DNA of 64,000 nucleotides. Source: Fibrella rubiginis. GTDB lineage: Bacteria; Bacteroidota; Bacteroidia; Cytophagales; Spirosomataceae. The notes under the pieces were generated by a model that did no database searches, was not told where the DNA came from, and saw nothing but the letters and a program-made list of their open reading frames with translations. The DNA lies in the NCBI RefSeq assembly GCF_017353185.1, contig NZ_JAFMYV010000004.1:248001-312000 (forward strand). The letters run 5' to 3'. The position numbers and the translations under genes were made by a program. Positions 26,585 to 35,533 of the stretch are shown here, one piece after another; positions within the stretch are counted from its first letter, which is position 1; each line of letters starts with the position of its first letter.

Positions 26585-26653
26585 AAGAGCGAAAGGGCGA
26601 AAGAGTGAGCGTAGGTTAGTATCTTTCACCCTTTTACTAGTTCACTCTTTCGC
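26572..26653. repeat. Interlaced hairpin with 8-nt words
   Basis: A perfect 17-nt pair (26572-26588 / 26622-26638) interlaces with a second 12-nt pair (26597-26608 / 26642-26653), so the two stems would form a pseudoknot or alternative folds. Words are about 8 nt (GCGAAAGG-like). It includes the HAD stop codon and ends 2 nt before the alpha-E start codon. Confidence 0.7.
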
Positions 26654-26654
26654 T

Positions 26655-27620
26655 ATGCTCAGCCGCGTTGCCAACTCGATCTACTGGATGAATCGCTACA
26701 TTGAACGGGCCGAAAACTATGCCCGGTTTATGAGCGTCAACTTCAACCTCGCGCTCGACTTGCCACCCAACGTGCCACCGCAATGGGAACCCCTGCTCAT
26801 TGCCACCGCCGACAAATACGGCTTTGACCAGCACTACCAGGAGGCCACCCGCGAAACCGTCATCGAGTACCTCACCTTCGACAAGCGGAACCCCAACTCG
26901 ATTGTGTCGAGCCTGAATTTTGCCCGCGAGAACGCCCGCACGGTGCGCGAAACGATCTCGAAAGAGATGTGGGAAAACCTGAATCAGCTTTACCACATGG
27001 TGCGCGAAACGGGTAATCATGCCGACTGGAGCCTGGGCCGCACACAGGAGTTCTTCAACGAAATCCGCAACGGGGCGCAACTTTTCTACGGCATCATCGA
27101 CGCCACCATCACCCGCAACGAAGCCTGGCATTTTGCCCGCGTAGGCCGCTTCACCGAACGCGCTGACAAGATCACCCGCTTCCTCGACGTGAAGTATTTT
27201 ACCCTCCTGCCCCACGGCGACGGTGCCAGCAGCAGCACCCTCGATCTGGTGATCTGGACGGCGGTGTTGAAGTCGGCGTCGGCGTATAATATGTTCCGGC
27301 AGCAGTACCGTAACCTCACGCCCGCCAACATTGTGGAGTTCCTGATTCTAGACAAGCTCTTTCCCCGCGCGGCGGCGCACTGCATCCGGCAGGCCGAACT
27401 GTCACTCTACGAAATATCAGGCACGCCCATTACGCAGGGGTTCGGCAACAAAGCCGAACGGGCGTTCAGTAAACTACGTAACGAACTGGAATTCACCGTA
27501 GTCGATGACATTTTCAAGACGGGTCTGCACGAATTTCTCGACCATTTTCAGACCCAAACCAACGAAGCCGGCACCGCCATCTACCAGACATATTTTGATC
27601 TGAAACCAGTGGAAGGATAA
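26655..27620 (+). CDS. Alpha-E domain protein (DUF403)
   Basis: This 321-residue, largely helical protein belongs to the alpha-E family, recognised from the N-terminus MLSRVANSIYWMNRYIERAENYARFM and the repeated R-x-x-R patterns (GRFTERADKITRFLDVKYFTLL). Family members are normally encoded next to a circularly permuted ATP-grasp protein and a transglutaminase-like protein, forming a putative peptide-synthesis system. Neither partner is in this window. No catalytic residues can be named. Confidence 0.88.
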   Translation: MLSRVANSIYWMNRYIERAENYARFMSVNFNLALDLPPNVPPQWEPLLIATADKYGFDQHYQEATRETVIEYLTFDKRNPNSIVSSLNFARENARTVRETISKEMWENLNQLYHMVRETGNHADWSLGRTQEFFNEIRNGAQLFYGIIDATITRNEAWHFARVGRFTERADKITRFLDVKYFTLLPHGDGASSSTLDLVIWTAVLKSASAYNMFRQQYRNLTPANIVEFLILDKLFPRAAAHCIRQAELSLYEISGTPITQGFGNKAERAFSKLRNELEFTVVDDIFKTGLHEFLDHFQTQTNEAGTAIYQTYFDLKPVEG

Positions 27621-27800
27621 AAAAGGGTTAGCGTTTTGGTCTACGGTTTTTAGTTGCTCCCCTTGGGTGAGTGGTAGGCGATGAGTGGTTCGTCGTCAGA
27701 AATAATCGGATCGAACAGAAAGCAATACATGCTTGTTCACTGACCGAAAACGTCCAGACTAAGCTCTATCAGCTTATCGCTTATCCCCATAGCAACCGTT

Positions 27801-29975
27801 ATGACCGGCGATCAATTGCCCTTTGATTCCAGTAAGAAACTTACCGAGCAACTCGATATTGATTTTGCTCTCCAGGCAGCCGAATTGGGCGTCTGGGAAA
27901 TCAACCCGACCACCAACCAGGTCCTCTGGGACGAGCGCTGCCAGGCGCTGTTTGGACTCCGGCAGGCAGACACGATACCCTTGCAGGAAACGCTTCAGTA
28001 TATCCACTCGGATGACCTCGATCATGTATTGGCGGCTATTCAACGCATCACCACGTTCCCCTCAGATAGGCTTTTCGACCAAACTTACCGCACCGTAGGA
28101 GCCGATGGCGGAAAACTACGGTGGGTACGCTTTTGGGGGCAAGCCAAGTTCACGCCTACCGGTGACTTGTACCGCTTTTCAGGCATCGCGCAGGAGGTTA
28201 CCCAGCAGGTGCTGGCCCAGCAGGCTCTGGAGCGACAGCAGGCCCAGCAACGCTTTCTGCTGCAACTTTCTGACGCGCTACGCTCCCTGACCGACCCGCT
28301 GACGGTGTATTACCAAACGGCTTGCTTAGTAGGCGAATATTTAGGAGCCAATCGGGTTGGTTATGCCGAAGATCAGGGCGATGGCAATACAATTGTGGTG
28401 CTGCAGAACTACGTCAACGGCGTACCCGATTTGCAGGGCACTTACCAGTATGCAGACTATGGTCCCTTGCTGGACGAGTTTCTGGCGGGCCGCACGGTCG
28501 CCCGGTCAGACATTGCCAATGATCCGAGCCTGACACCCGCCCAAAAAGAAGCCCATCGGGTGCTTCATTTAGGGGCCACGCTGAACAAACCCCTGCTTAA
28601 AGATGGCCGTTTGATGGCTGTGCTGTTTATTCATTACCAGCAAGCTCATCACTGGTCGGCTGACGAGCTTAGTTTACTGGAAGGGGTGGCCGAGCGACTG
28701 GTGGTTGCTGTGGACCGGGCTATGGTCTACGAAGCCCTGCAGCAGAGTGAACAGCGCTTCCGCATGATGGCCGACTTGCTCCCCCAGGCCATTTGGGTAA
28801 CTGACGCGGAAGGCAATACGGAATTTTTGAATAAATGGTGGGAGACCTACACCGGCATGCCATTTAATTCCGCATCGGTCTGGCAAATTAGCGCCGACAT
28901 TGTGCACCCGGAGGATCGCTCGCGCCTAATAGCGGTTTTTCGGCAAGCTATAGAGACGGGGATTCCGTTTGACATTGAACACCGGAACCGATCGGCCTCT
29001 GGGGAATACCGCTGGTTTCTCAACAAAGGCGAACCTTACCGTGACCCGCAGACGGAGCAGATTACCAAATGGGTGGGCATGGGCATAGACATTCATGACC
29101 GCAAGCGGGCCGAGCACCTACTTCAGCAGAGCGAAGCCCGTTACCGACTACTAGCCGCCGACCTGGAACAACAGGTGCGGGAGCGGACTCTGGAATTGAC
29201 GGCCACCAATACCGATTTGCTTGAATCGAATGCGTTGCTGGTGCGTTCCAACAAGAATCTGGAGCAGTTTGCCTACATCGCTTCGCATGATTTACAGGAA
29301 CCCCTGCGTAAGATTAAGCAGTTTGGCGACCTGTTAAAAAAGCACTTCACAGACTCAAATAGCCAGGAGCTGGTATACCTGGAACGGATGCAAACGGCAG
29401 CCAGCCGCATGTCGACGTTGATACATGATCTGCTCAGCTACTCGCGCATTGCTACTCACCGGGAGTTAAGCACGCTGGTCTCCCTGGATATGGTCGTTGA
29501 GCGGGTGCTGAATACCCTGGAACTGGTGATTGCCGAAACGGGTGCCGAGGTGCAGGTTGACCCCCTGCCCACCCTCCTGGGCGATGCAACCCAGCTAGGT
29601 CAGCTCTTTCAGAATTTGCTCAGCAATGCGCTTAAGTTCCGCCGCAAAGAGGCGTCGGACGATTGGATCAGGCCGCTTATCGAGATTCGTGCGCAGTTGG
29701 TGAGCAGTGATACGCTTCCGCCTTCCTTCAAACCAGCCCGGCTTTCACCGGCGTATCACCTGATCCAGGTCTCGGACAATGGTATTGGCTTCGAGGAAAA
29801 ATACCTGGATCGTATTTTTCAGGTGTTTCAGCGGTTGCATGGCAAAAATGAGTTTACCGGTACCGGCATTGGGCTGGCCATCTGTGAAAAGGTCGTCGCC
29901 AATCACGGGGGACTCATCACGGCCACCAGCCAACCGGGTAAAGGAAGCCACTTTTCGGTGTATTTACCGGCCTGA
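27801..29975 (+). CDS. PAS-GAF-PAS sensor histidine kinase
   Basis: This 724-residue kinase has no membrane segments. It has a first PAS/PAC (about 20-140, LGVWEINPTTNQVLW), then a GAF domain (about 150-310, including YYQTACLVGEYLGANRVGYAE and LEGVAERLVVAVDRA). A second PAS/PAC follows (about 320-440, MADLLPQAIWVTDAEGN ... HDRKRAE), then a coiled-coil linker, HisKA with His496 in YIASHDLQEPLRKIKQFGDLL, and HATPase_c (NLLSNALKF, DNGIGFE, GTGIGLA). It is an orphan with no adjacent response regulator. Its kinase core is closely similar to that of the kinase at 15454-17064, suggesting a recent common ancestor. The 180-bp upstream gap shows nothing recognisable. Confidence 0.93.
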   Translation: MTGDQLPFDSSKKLTEQLDIDFALQAAELGVWEINPTTNQVLWDERCQALFGLRQADTIPLQETLQYIHSDDLDHVLAAIQRITTFPSDRLFDQTYRTVGADGGKLRWVRFWGQAKFTPTGDLYRFSGIAQEVTQQVLAQQALERQQAQQRFLLQLSDALRSLTDPLTVYYQTACLVGEYLGANRVGYAEDQGDGNTIVVLQNYVNGVPDLQGTYQYADYGPLLDEFLAGRTVARSDIANDPSLTPAQKEAHRVLHLGATLNKPLLKDGRLMAVLFIHYQQAHHWSADELSLLEGVAERLVVAVDRAMVYEALQQSEQRFRMMADLLPQAIWVTDAEGNTEFLNKWWETYTGMPFNSASVWQISADIVHPEDRSRLIAVFRQAIETGIPFDIEHRNRSASGEYRWFLNKGEPYRDPQTEQITKWVGMGIDIHDRKRAEHLLQQSEARYRLLAADLEQQVRERTLELTATNTDLLESNALLVRSNKNLEQFAYIASHDLQEPLRKIKQFGDLLKKHFTDSNSQELVYLERMQTAASRMSTLIHDLLSYSRIATHRELSTLVSLDMVVERVLNTLELVIAETGAEVQVDPLPTLLGDATQLGQLFQNLLSNALKFRRKEASDDWIRPLIEIRAQLVSSDTLPPSFKPARLSPAYHLIQVSDNGIGFEEKYLDRIFQVFQRLHGKNEFTGTGIGLAICEKVVANHGGLITATSQPGKGSHFSVYLPA

Positions 29976-29996
29976 AGGGCAGCGTTTCACCCTCAC

Positions 29997-30719
29997 TTAT
30001 CGCTCAGCCAGTACCCGCATTCGGTACGCCATTACGGCTACGTTGCCCAGTTCGTCGAGCAGGCGCCAGTTGGCCCATACGCCCACCACGGCCCCAATGC
30101 CGGGCACGAGTTGCAGCATTTTGGCCAGGTCGATGTAGTCGCGGTATTCCTGCTGAAACGTGAGCCAGTCGAACTGATTGATGTCTTCGGGCAATGTTTT
30201 GGCATGAGCATCCCACTGCTCCATTTGCCTAAAAATTTCCTGTCGGCGGCTTTGGCTGGAGAAGGCTAGCTGGAAGATGTAGAGTATGTACAGCCGTTCG
30301 CGGTAGTCCGATACGTCGTGACCATAGAGCGCGGCGATGTCGTATAACAGCTTCATTTTCAGGCTCAGGAGCAACGGAAAATCGGCCAGACCCACCAGAA
30401 ATCCCGCGGCACCCGTCAGGCCACCTTCGGCAGCCCCCACGCGTTTGTACCACTTGATCCGGGTCTTCACCTGCCGTTCGCGGACTTCCAGCACCTGCTC
30501 CTGCAAGGGCTTTGGCGCTACGTATTCCGACCCCAGCAGCACCGCCCGCGTCATGTGTTTGATCGCCGCCGTAACCACCGCGTGGACTTTGTCGGGAATA
30601 AGCCGGTTCATCCGCACCTGCACCGACTTCGCCACCCTGTTTATCAGCGACGGCGGCTTCCGCATCTGCTCAGCCCAGATGTCCAGTTCATGTTGCGCGG
30701 CCTTTTCGTAGGGGGTCAT
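29997..30719 (-). CDS. EcsC-family protein
   Basis: This 240-residue EcsC-like protein has an N-terminal helical part (YEKAAQHELDIW, typical of the family). A hydrophobic GAAEGGLTGAAGFLVGLADFPLLLSLKMKLLYDIAALYG segment (about 100-138) follows, then a C-terminal LVPGIGAVVGVWANWRLLDELGNVAVMAYRMR. The family's biochemical function is not known; EcsC lies beside ABC transporter genes in Bacillus, but no transporter is here. It follows the fucosidase gene across a heptad hairpin. Confidence 0.88.
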   Translation of the reverse strand: MTPYEKAAQHELDIWAEQMRKPPSLINRVAKSVQVRMNRLIPDKVHAVVTAAIKHMTRAVLLGSEYVAPKPLQEQVLEVRERQVKTRIKWYKRVGAAEGGLTGAAGFLVGLADFPLLLSLKMKLLYDIAALYGHDVSDYRERLYILYIFQLAFSSQSRRQEIFRQMEQWDAHAKTLPEDINQFDWLTFQQEYRDYIDLAKMLQLVPGIGAVVGVWANWRLLDELGNVAVMAYRMRVLAER

Positions 30720-30731
30720 TGTTCAAGGGAT

Positions 30732-30832
30732 AATGTACAATGAACAATGTACAATGAACAATGGGCTGACGCACGAGTACGCTTGCGTCAGCCCATTGTA
30801 CATTGTTCATTGTACATTGTTCATTGTTCATT
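30732..30832. repeat. Heptad-stem hairpin, AATGWAC type
   Basis: The left arm (30732-30773) and right arm (30784-30832) are made of 7-nt words AATGTAC and AATGAAC, then GGGCTGACGCA at the apex, around a 10-nt loop. The right arm carries one more word than the left. It sits between the fucosidase stop (30839-30837) and the EcsC start. Confidence 0.9.
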
Positions 30833-30836
30833 AATT

Positions 30837-32174
30837 CTACTCCCCCGCACTTGCCTTGTAAACGCCCACTTCGGCGAGTTCGACGGGGCCTTTGGCGTTG
30901 GTGATCGTGACGCGGATCATGGATGAACGAACCGCCGGAAAGCGGAGCAGGCGTTTGTAGCCCACGGTGGTGAATGGCTTGATGAGTTGCCAGGTTTTGC
31001 CATCCCAGTATTCGACTTTTCCGTCAATGATTTGCTGTCCATCGGCGATGTTCTCCTGCAAACTAATGCGGTCAAATTCAACCTCATTTTTCAGGGCTAT
31101 TTCCAGCGATTTACCGGGCGTCAACACACTGTAGGTAAACAGCTTACCGTCCGTTTGTTTTGGATTATTGCTGACCAGATTCGTGCGGAATGTTTCGTCC
31201 AGAATACGTCGGAATTCGCGGATGCTGACTACGTCCGAATTAGCCAGGAGGCCTTCGCGGTTGGGCGGAATATTGAGCAGCAGCAGGCTGTTGCGGCCAA
31301 CGGATTCGTAATACAGATTCACCAGATTCTTCGGCGACCGGACTTTGCCATCTTCCGAGGCGTGGTAAAACCAGCCGGGCCGGATGGATACGTCGGTTTC
31401 GGCGGGGAGCCAGACCGTACCGTTGGCATCACCCCGGTTCAGGTAGGCGGCGTCGGCTTTTCCCGGAGCCAGGCCCGTCGTGTCGATGGTCGACCAGCAG
31501 GTTTCGCCCGCGTTGCCTTTCTCGTTGCCCACCCAGCGCACGTCGGGACCGGCGTCGGAAAACATGACCGCGTCGGGTTGAAGCTGACGTACCATAGCCC
31601 AGTACCCGGCAAAATCGTAGGTCATATCCTTCGCGTTTTCGCCTTTGGCCCCGTCGAACCAGACTTCGGCAATGGGGCCGTAGTTGGTGAGCAGTTCGCG
31701 CAGTTGGGCCTTGTAGTAGTCGTTGTAGGCGGCGGTGCCGTAGCGTGGTTCGTGGCGATCCCAGGGCGAGAGGTAGACGCCAAATTTCAGCCCGTATTCG
31801 CGGCAGGCGTCGGCCACTTCGCGCACAATATCGCCCTTTCCACCCTTGTAGGGGCTATTTTTCACTGAATGATCCGTCATTTTTGATGGCCACAGGCAAA
31901 ACCCGTCATGGTGTTTGGCGGTCAAAATAGCCATCTTAAACCCGCCCGCTTTCAACGCCCGCACCCACTGCCGGGCATCGAGTTTGGCAGGGTTGAATAC
32001 CGCCGGATTTTCGGTACCGTCGCCCCATTCCTTATCCGTAAACGTGTTGACGGTGAAGTGCAAAAACGCCGTGGTTTCGCGCTGTTGCCACGCCAGTTGC
32101 CGGGCGGTGGGCCTGGGTTGCGCCAGGGCTACAGGCACACTAAGCGTAAGAAAAAGTAGCAGGGGTATGTTCAT
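30837..32174 (-). CDS. GH29-family alpha-L-fucosidase
   Basis: This 445-residue exported glycosidase has a Sec signal (MNIPLLLFLTLSVPVALAQ). A GH29 catalytic domain spans about 25-330, with LTAKHHDGFCLWPSK (about 84-98) and the nucleophile Asp174 in AEVWFDGA. A C-terminal beta-sandwich (about 345-445, RVTITNAKGPVELAEVGVYK) looks like an F5/8-type carbohydrate-binding domain. Retaining fucosidases remove terminal fucose. The gene begins 24 bp after the FG-GAP lipoprotein gene and ends the mannan-locus run. Its activity could remove fucose caps from host or fungal glycans; the exact linkage is unknown. Confidence 0.92.
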   Translation of the reverse strand: MNIPLLLFLTLSVPVALAQPRPTARQLAWQQRETTAFLHFTVNTFTDKEWGDGTENPAVFNPAKLDARQWVRALKAGGFKMAILTAKHHDGFCLWPSKMTDHSVKNSPYKGGKGDIVREVADACREYGLKFGVYLSPWDRHEPRYGTAAYNDYYKAQLRELLTNYGPIAEVWFDGAKGENAKDMTYDFAGYWAMVRQLQPDAVMFSDAGPDVRWVGNEKGNAGETCWSTIDTTGLAPGKADAAYLNRGDANGTVWLPAETDVSIRPGWFYHASEDGKVRSPKNLVNLYYESVGRNSLLLLNIPPNREGLLANSDVVSIREFRRILDETFRTNLVSNNPKQTDGKLFTYSVLTPGKSLEIALKNEVEFDRISLQENIADGQQIIDGKVEYWDGKTWQLIKPFTTVGYKRLLRFPAVRSSMIRVTITNAKGPVELAEVGVYKASAGE

Positions 32175-32198
32175 TATCTGGAAAAGATGGTCAGCGCT

Positions 32199-35100
32199 TC
32201 ACCTGTCGAAGCTACTGGTTAAAACCCGCGCCGGGCCGTTATTTACCAGCATGAGCACCCCCAATTTACCACCCGCCAGTTGAATGGGTTTCAGATCGCG
32301 GACTTCGCCGGGGACGTTCAGGTGTTTTAGCAGGGCCAAATTACCGCCTTTCCCCACCCGAAACAGCGTTGGCAGCAGGGCATCATAGGCCCCTTCATAC
32401 GGCTGCACACCCCGAAACCCACTCCCCACCAGCAACCGGCCACCCGGCAGCGACAACCCGCACAGCAACGGTCCGGTTTGGGCGTCGGCGGGCAGCGGTT
32501 GCAGGGTCAGTTGCCCATTGTTCATTCGTAACAGGCACGAGGCCAGCGTTTTTACCTCCAGGATACGGGCGTTACCCAGCGCAGGGCCAAACAGGTCGTC
32601 GATGGAGATACCGGCGTCGCGGTAGCGGAGATTTTTCTTCTTCAAATACGGCAGCCGCTGCTCTAGTTTGTCTTTGCCCAAAAACGGATAATACGTCCCG
32701 TTGTGGGCCACCGCCAGCAGCCCATCGGTCTCGCCGTTTTGGTCGGGGTCGGCCAGGTAGTAGCGCAGTGGGTACGCTATCGAGGCGCGGAGCTTGCTGT
32801 TGAGGCCCCAGTTACCGGCCACAAAATCACCGTTAGGGAGGGGCGTCAGGCAGGTCCAGAGGCCTGTAGGCAATGTAGAAGGCACTTTTTTCAGCTGACC
32901 ATGCTCATTAAGCAACAACGTCGGGGCCATCCACTCCCCCACCACCAGCAGGTCGGGCCAGCCGTCGTGGTTGGGGTCGCAGAAACGGGCATCGGTCACC
33001 AGGCCCAGCACCAGTGGTTCGGGTGTGAACCGGGCCTTGCCAGACCTGCCCCCATTACGGAGCAGCACCGACGTAGGCGTGGCCCCGTAGAGCCGGGCAT
33101 TGGTACGGCCACCCACAAACAAATCCAGGTCGCCATCACGGTCAATGTCGGCGGCGCGGACGCAGCTTTTTGTTTCGGGCAAATCGGGCAGATCCACGGC
33201 TTTGGTGAACGTGCCCGTGCCGTTGTTCAGATACAGCCGGTCGTTGAGGCGGGCGTCGTTACCGTAGGCTTCATTTCCCCCGCTTGCCACATACAGGTCC
33301 AGGTCCCGGTCGTTATCTACGTCAAAAAAAAGGGCATCTACGGCTTCAGCAGTGTTTTCGGCAAAAAGGGTTTCGTTGGTGGGCACAAACGTCCCCGTTT
33401 GGGTCTGCACCAGCAACGCCCCCGGCTGCCCGGCAGCACCACCCAGAAACACATCGTCAAGGCCATCGCCGTTTACATCACCCACGGCGGCTTTGGGTCC
33501 CTGCGTCGAGAGTTTGTGGGGAATAAACGGGTTGACAGCAAAGTCGTTATACGCGTTTTCGTGATGCGTCCAGGGGAGAATTATGGGAGAGTTGGAGGAA
33601 GGGGAGGAAGGGGTGGTAGAGGTGGTAGAAATGGTAGAGATGCCATCACTCAAAGTGATGGCATCTCTACCATTTCTACCACCTCTACCACCCCTTCCTC
33701 CCCTAGCCGCCGACCACACAACCCGCAACATCCCCGCCTTCACGCTACGCAGCACTTGCCAGCGCCCGTCCGGCCAGGTAACAAGCAGACTATCGACCAT
33801 TTTACGTTTGCCTAAACCAACGTGCAACGAACCGGCAGTGGCCGACTGGAACCCGCGCGTAAACTGCTGACTTACCCGCTGATGCTGCCTACCGGCCCAA
33901 ACATCGACCCGCACCCCCACGCCAAACGGGTTGCCGGGCGGGCCAACGGGCGAGATGCTCAGCGCGGCCTGTGTTGGCATCCGGTTTTCCAGCACCACGG
34001 CAGGTTCATTCACGCGGTTTATGGCCAGGTCCAAATCACCGTCATTATCGAGATCGGCGTAGGTGGCCCCGTTGCTGAGCGTGGGGCGTTGAAACACATC
34101 ACCCGACGCGTTGGCCTGACTCACAAAACCGGTGGGCGTATTCAGAAACAGGCAGTCGGGCACCTTACCGTCGGGCATTTCGCCAATCAGCGCAACCCCT
34201 TGCTTATTCTGCCCCGCCCGGTGCGCAAACCGACTGAAATCCAGATCGTTGGTACGACGCTGAATACCATTGGCAACGAACAGATCTTTCCGCCCGTCGT
34301 TGTCGAAATCGGCCAGCAGCGGCGACCAGCTCCAGTCGGTAGCGGCCACGCCAAGCTGCAGGGCGCGGTCGCTGAACGGTAGTGGCTGCCCGGTCTGGTC
34401 GTTGCCCAGGTTGGTCTGCAGCGTATTGCGCGACACCTGATACTGAAACCCAAAGCCCTGCTTGAAGTCGTAGACGTCGGCCTCATCGTCGCCCGCCGAA
34501 GCTTTCAACACGCGGGGGTCGGTGGGTAACATATCGGCCACGATCAGGTCGGCGCGGCCATCGTTGGTGTAATCGGCCAGGTCAACACCCATCGAAAAAC
34601 GGCTGTGATGGGCCAGCACCATCTGTCCCACTTCCCTAAACCGTGGCCCGGCCCGCCGCGCCGAGTCGCCCCGGTTCAGGTACACATAGTCGTGTTCGCG
34701 GAAATCATTGCCCACGTAGATATCGTCCCAGCCGTCCCCGTTCAGATCACCCACGGCCACGCCCAACCCAAACGCCATGCCCGACCGGAATATGCCCGCC
34801 GTTGCCGATACGTCGACAAATTGCTTCTCCGCCTCATTAACGCGGTTTTCGTACAGCCGATCACCCGATTCGGCATCAACCGTCAGCCGGTCGCGCGCGT
34901 CGCGGTAGTCGTCGCGGAGGTTGGCGGCATGGTTGAGCAGAAAACAATCGAGGTCGTTGTCGTGGTCATAATCGAAGAACACGGCCTGGGTGCTATGCCC
35001 CTGAAACGCCAGCCCGTATGACAACGCCGCTTCCCGAAATTGCCCGTTCCGCTGGTTCACCCACAGCTCGTTTCGCGAGGACAGCCGCCCCGGCAGGTTC

Positions 35101-35525
35101 ACGCCACAGACGTAGATATCCAGCCAACCATCGGCGTTCACGTCGGTCAGGGTCACGCCGGTGTTCCAGTCTGAGTGGCCCGCTACGCCCGCCTTTTCGG
35201 TCACGTCGTCGAACCGTAGCTGCCCTTTGTTGAGCAACAGCCGGTTCCCGCCACGTCTATTCGCGGTAAAAAACAGGTCGATTAGTCCGTCGTTGTTTAG
35301 GTCGCCCGCCGCCACGCCCCCACCGTTGTAGAAATACGGGTAGGTTAGAATATTCAGCGAATCCGTATCGTGAACGGTGTTTTGAAACGGCAGCAGGTGT
35401 TCGAGAAATTGTGGGGGCGTAGGGTGGCAGGAGATGAGGAAATGTACAATGAATAATGTACAATGTACAATGTTGCCTACTCTAGAGCAGTTACGCTGGC
35501 GTAAGTAACATTGTTCATTATTCAT
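32199..35525 (-). CDS. FG-GAP/VCBS-repeat and ASPIC/UnbV lipoprotein interrupted in frame by a hairpin
   Basis: This 1108-residue exported protein has beta-propeller FG-GAP/VCBS repeats (AAGDLNNDGLIDLFF, AVGDLNGDGWDDIYVGND, YADLDNDGDLDLAI) over about 55-520. An ASPIC/UnbV-like segment follows (GVGVRVDVWAGRQHQRVSQQFTRGFQSA, about 545-600), then a second propeller half (AAVGDVNGDGLDDVFLGG onward). D-x-D-x-D-G repeats imply calcium binding. Its function in such loci is unknown, perhaps surface glycan binding. The N-terminus is remarkable: the only usable start, ATG 35525, overlaps the GH125 stop as ATGA. The signal region IVHCTLFIVHFLISC with its lipobox is encoded by the hairpin at 35441-35533. 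Residues about 608-642 (RGGRGGRGGRNGRDAI...) are encoded by a 50-bp-arm hairpin lying between the two halves. Confidence 0.88.
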   Translation of the reverse strand: MNNEQCYLRQRNCSRVGNIVHCTLFIVHFLISCHPTPPQFLEHLLPFQNTVHDTDSLNILTYPYFYNGGGVAAGDLNNDGLIDLFFTANRRGGNRLLLNKGQLRFDDVTEKAGVAGHSDWNTGVTLTDVNADGWLDIYVCGVNLPGRLSSRNELWVNQRNGQFREAALSYGLAFQGHSTQAVFFDYDHDNDLDCFLLNHAANLRDDYRDARDRLTVDAESGDRLYENRVNEAEKQFVDVSATAGIFRSGMAFGLGVAVGDLNGDGWDDIYVGNDFREHDYVYLNRGDSARRAGPRFREVGQMVLAHHSRFSMGVDLADYTNDGRADLIVADMLPTDPRVLKASAGDDEADVYDFKQGFGFQYQVSRNTLQTNLGNDQTGQPLPFSDRALQLGVAATDWSWSPLLADFDNDGRKDLFVANGIQRRTNDLDFSRFAHRAGQNKQGVALIGEMPDGKVPDCLFLNTPTGFVSQANASGDVFQRPTLSNGATYADLDNDGDLDLAINRVNEPAVVLENRMPTQAALSISPVGPPGNPFGVGVRVDVWAGRQHQRVSQQFTRGFQSATAGSLHVGLGKRKMVDSLLVTWPDGRWQVLRSVKAGMLRVVWSAARGGRGGRGGRNGRDAITLSDGISTISTTSTTPSSPSSNSPIILPWTHHENAYNDFAVNPFIPHKLSTQGPKAAVGDVNGDGLDDVFLGGAAGQPGALLVQTQTGTFVPTNETLFAENTAEAVDALFFDVDNDRDLDLYVASGGNEAYGNDARLNDRLYLNNGTGTFTKAVDLPDLPETKSCVRAADIDRDGDLDLFVGGRTNARLYGATPTSVLLRNGGRSGKARFTPEPLVLGLVTDARFCDPNHDGWPDLLVVGEWMAPTLLLNEHGQLKKVPSTLPTGLWTCLTPLPNGDFVAGNWGLNSKLRASIAYPLRYYLADPDQNGETDGLLAVAHNGTYYPFLGKDKLEQRLPYLKKKNLRYRDAGISIDDLFGPALGNARILEVKTLASCLLRMNNGQLTLQPLPADAQTGPLLCGLSLPGGRLLVGSGFRGVQPYEGAYDALLPTLFRVGKGGNLALLKHLNVPGEVRDLKPIQLAGGKLGVLMLVNNGPARVLTSSFDR
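33601..33703. repeat. Perfect 50-bp-arm hairpin inside a coding region
   Basis: Arms 33601-33650 and 33654-33703 match at 50 of 50 positions around a 3-nt loop. Stem words are 9 nt (GGTGGTAGA, GGAGGAAGG) rather than 7, so the unit is three codons and the frame is kept. It encodes a Gly/Arg-rich then Ser/Thr-rich linker in the FG-GAP protein. Confidence 0.95.
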
Positions 35526-35533
35526 TGTACATT
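35441..35533. repeat. Heptad-stem hairpin spanning a stop and a start codon
   Basis: The left arm (35441-35474, five AATGWAC-type words) and the right arm (35507-35533, four words) differ by one word. The apical part has a diverged GGCTTACGC motif. The hairpin contains the GH125 stop codon (35524-35522) and the start codon (35525-35523). It also covers most of the signal-peptide coding sequence of the FG-GAP lipoprotein. Confidence 0.9.

Noticed and set aside
32703..33815. 370-codon frame opposite the FG-GAP gene
   Set aside because: It is an antisense shadow. Part of it gives almost the same peptide as the real gene only because the 33601-33703 hairpin is a palindrome and reads alike on both strands.
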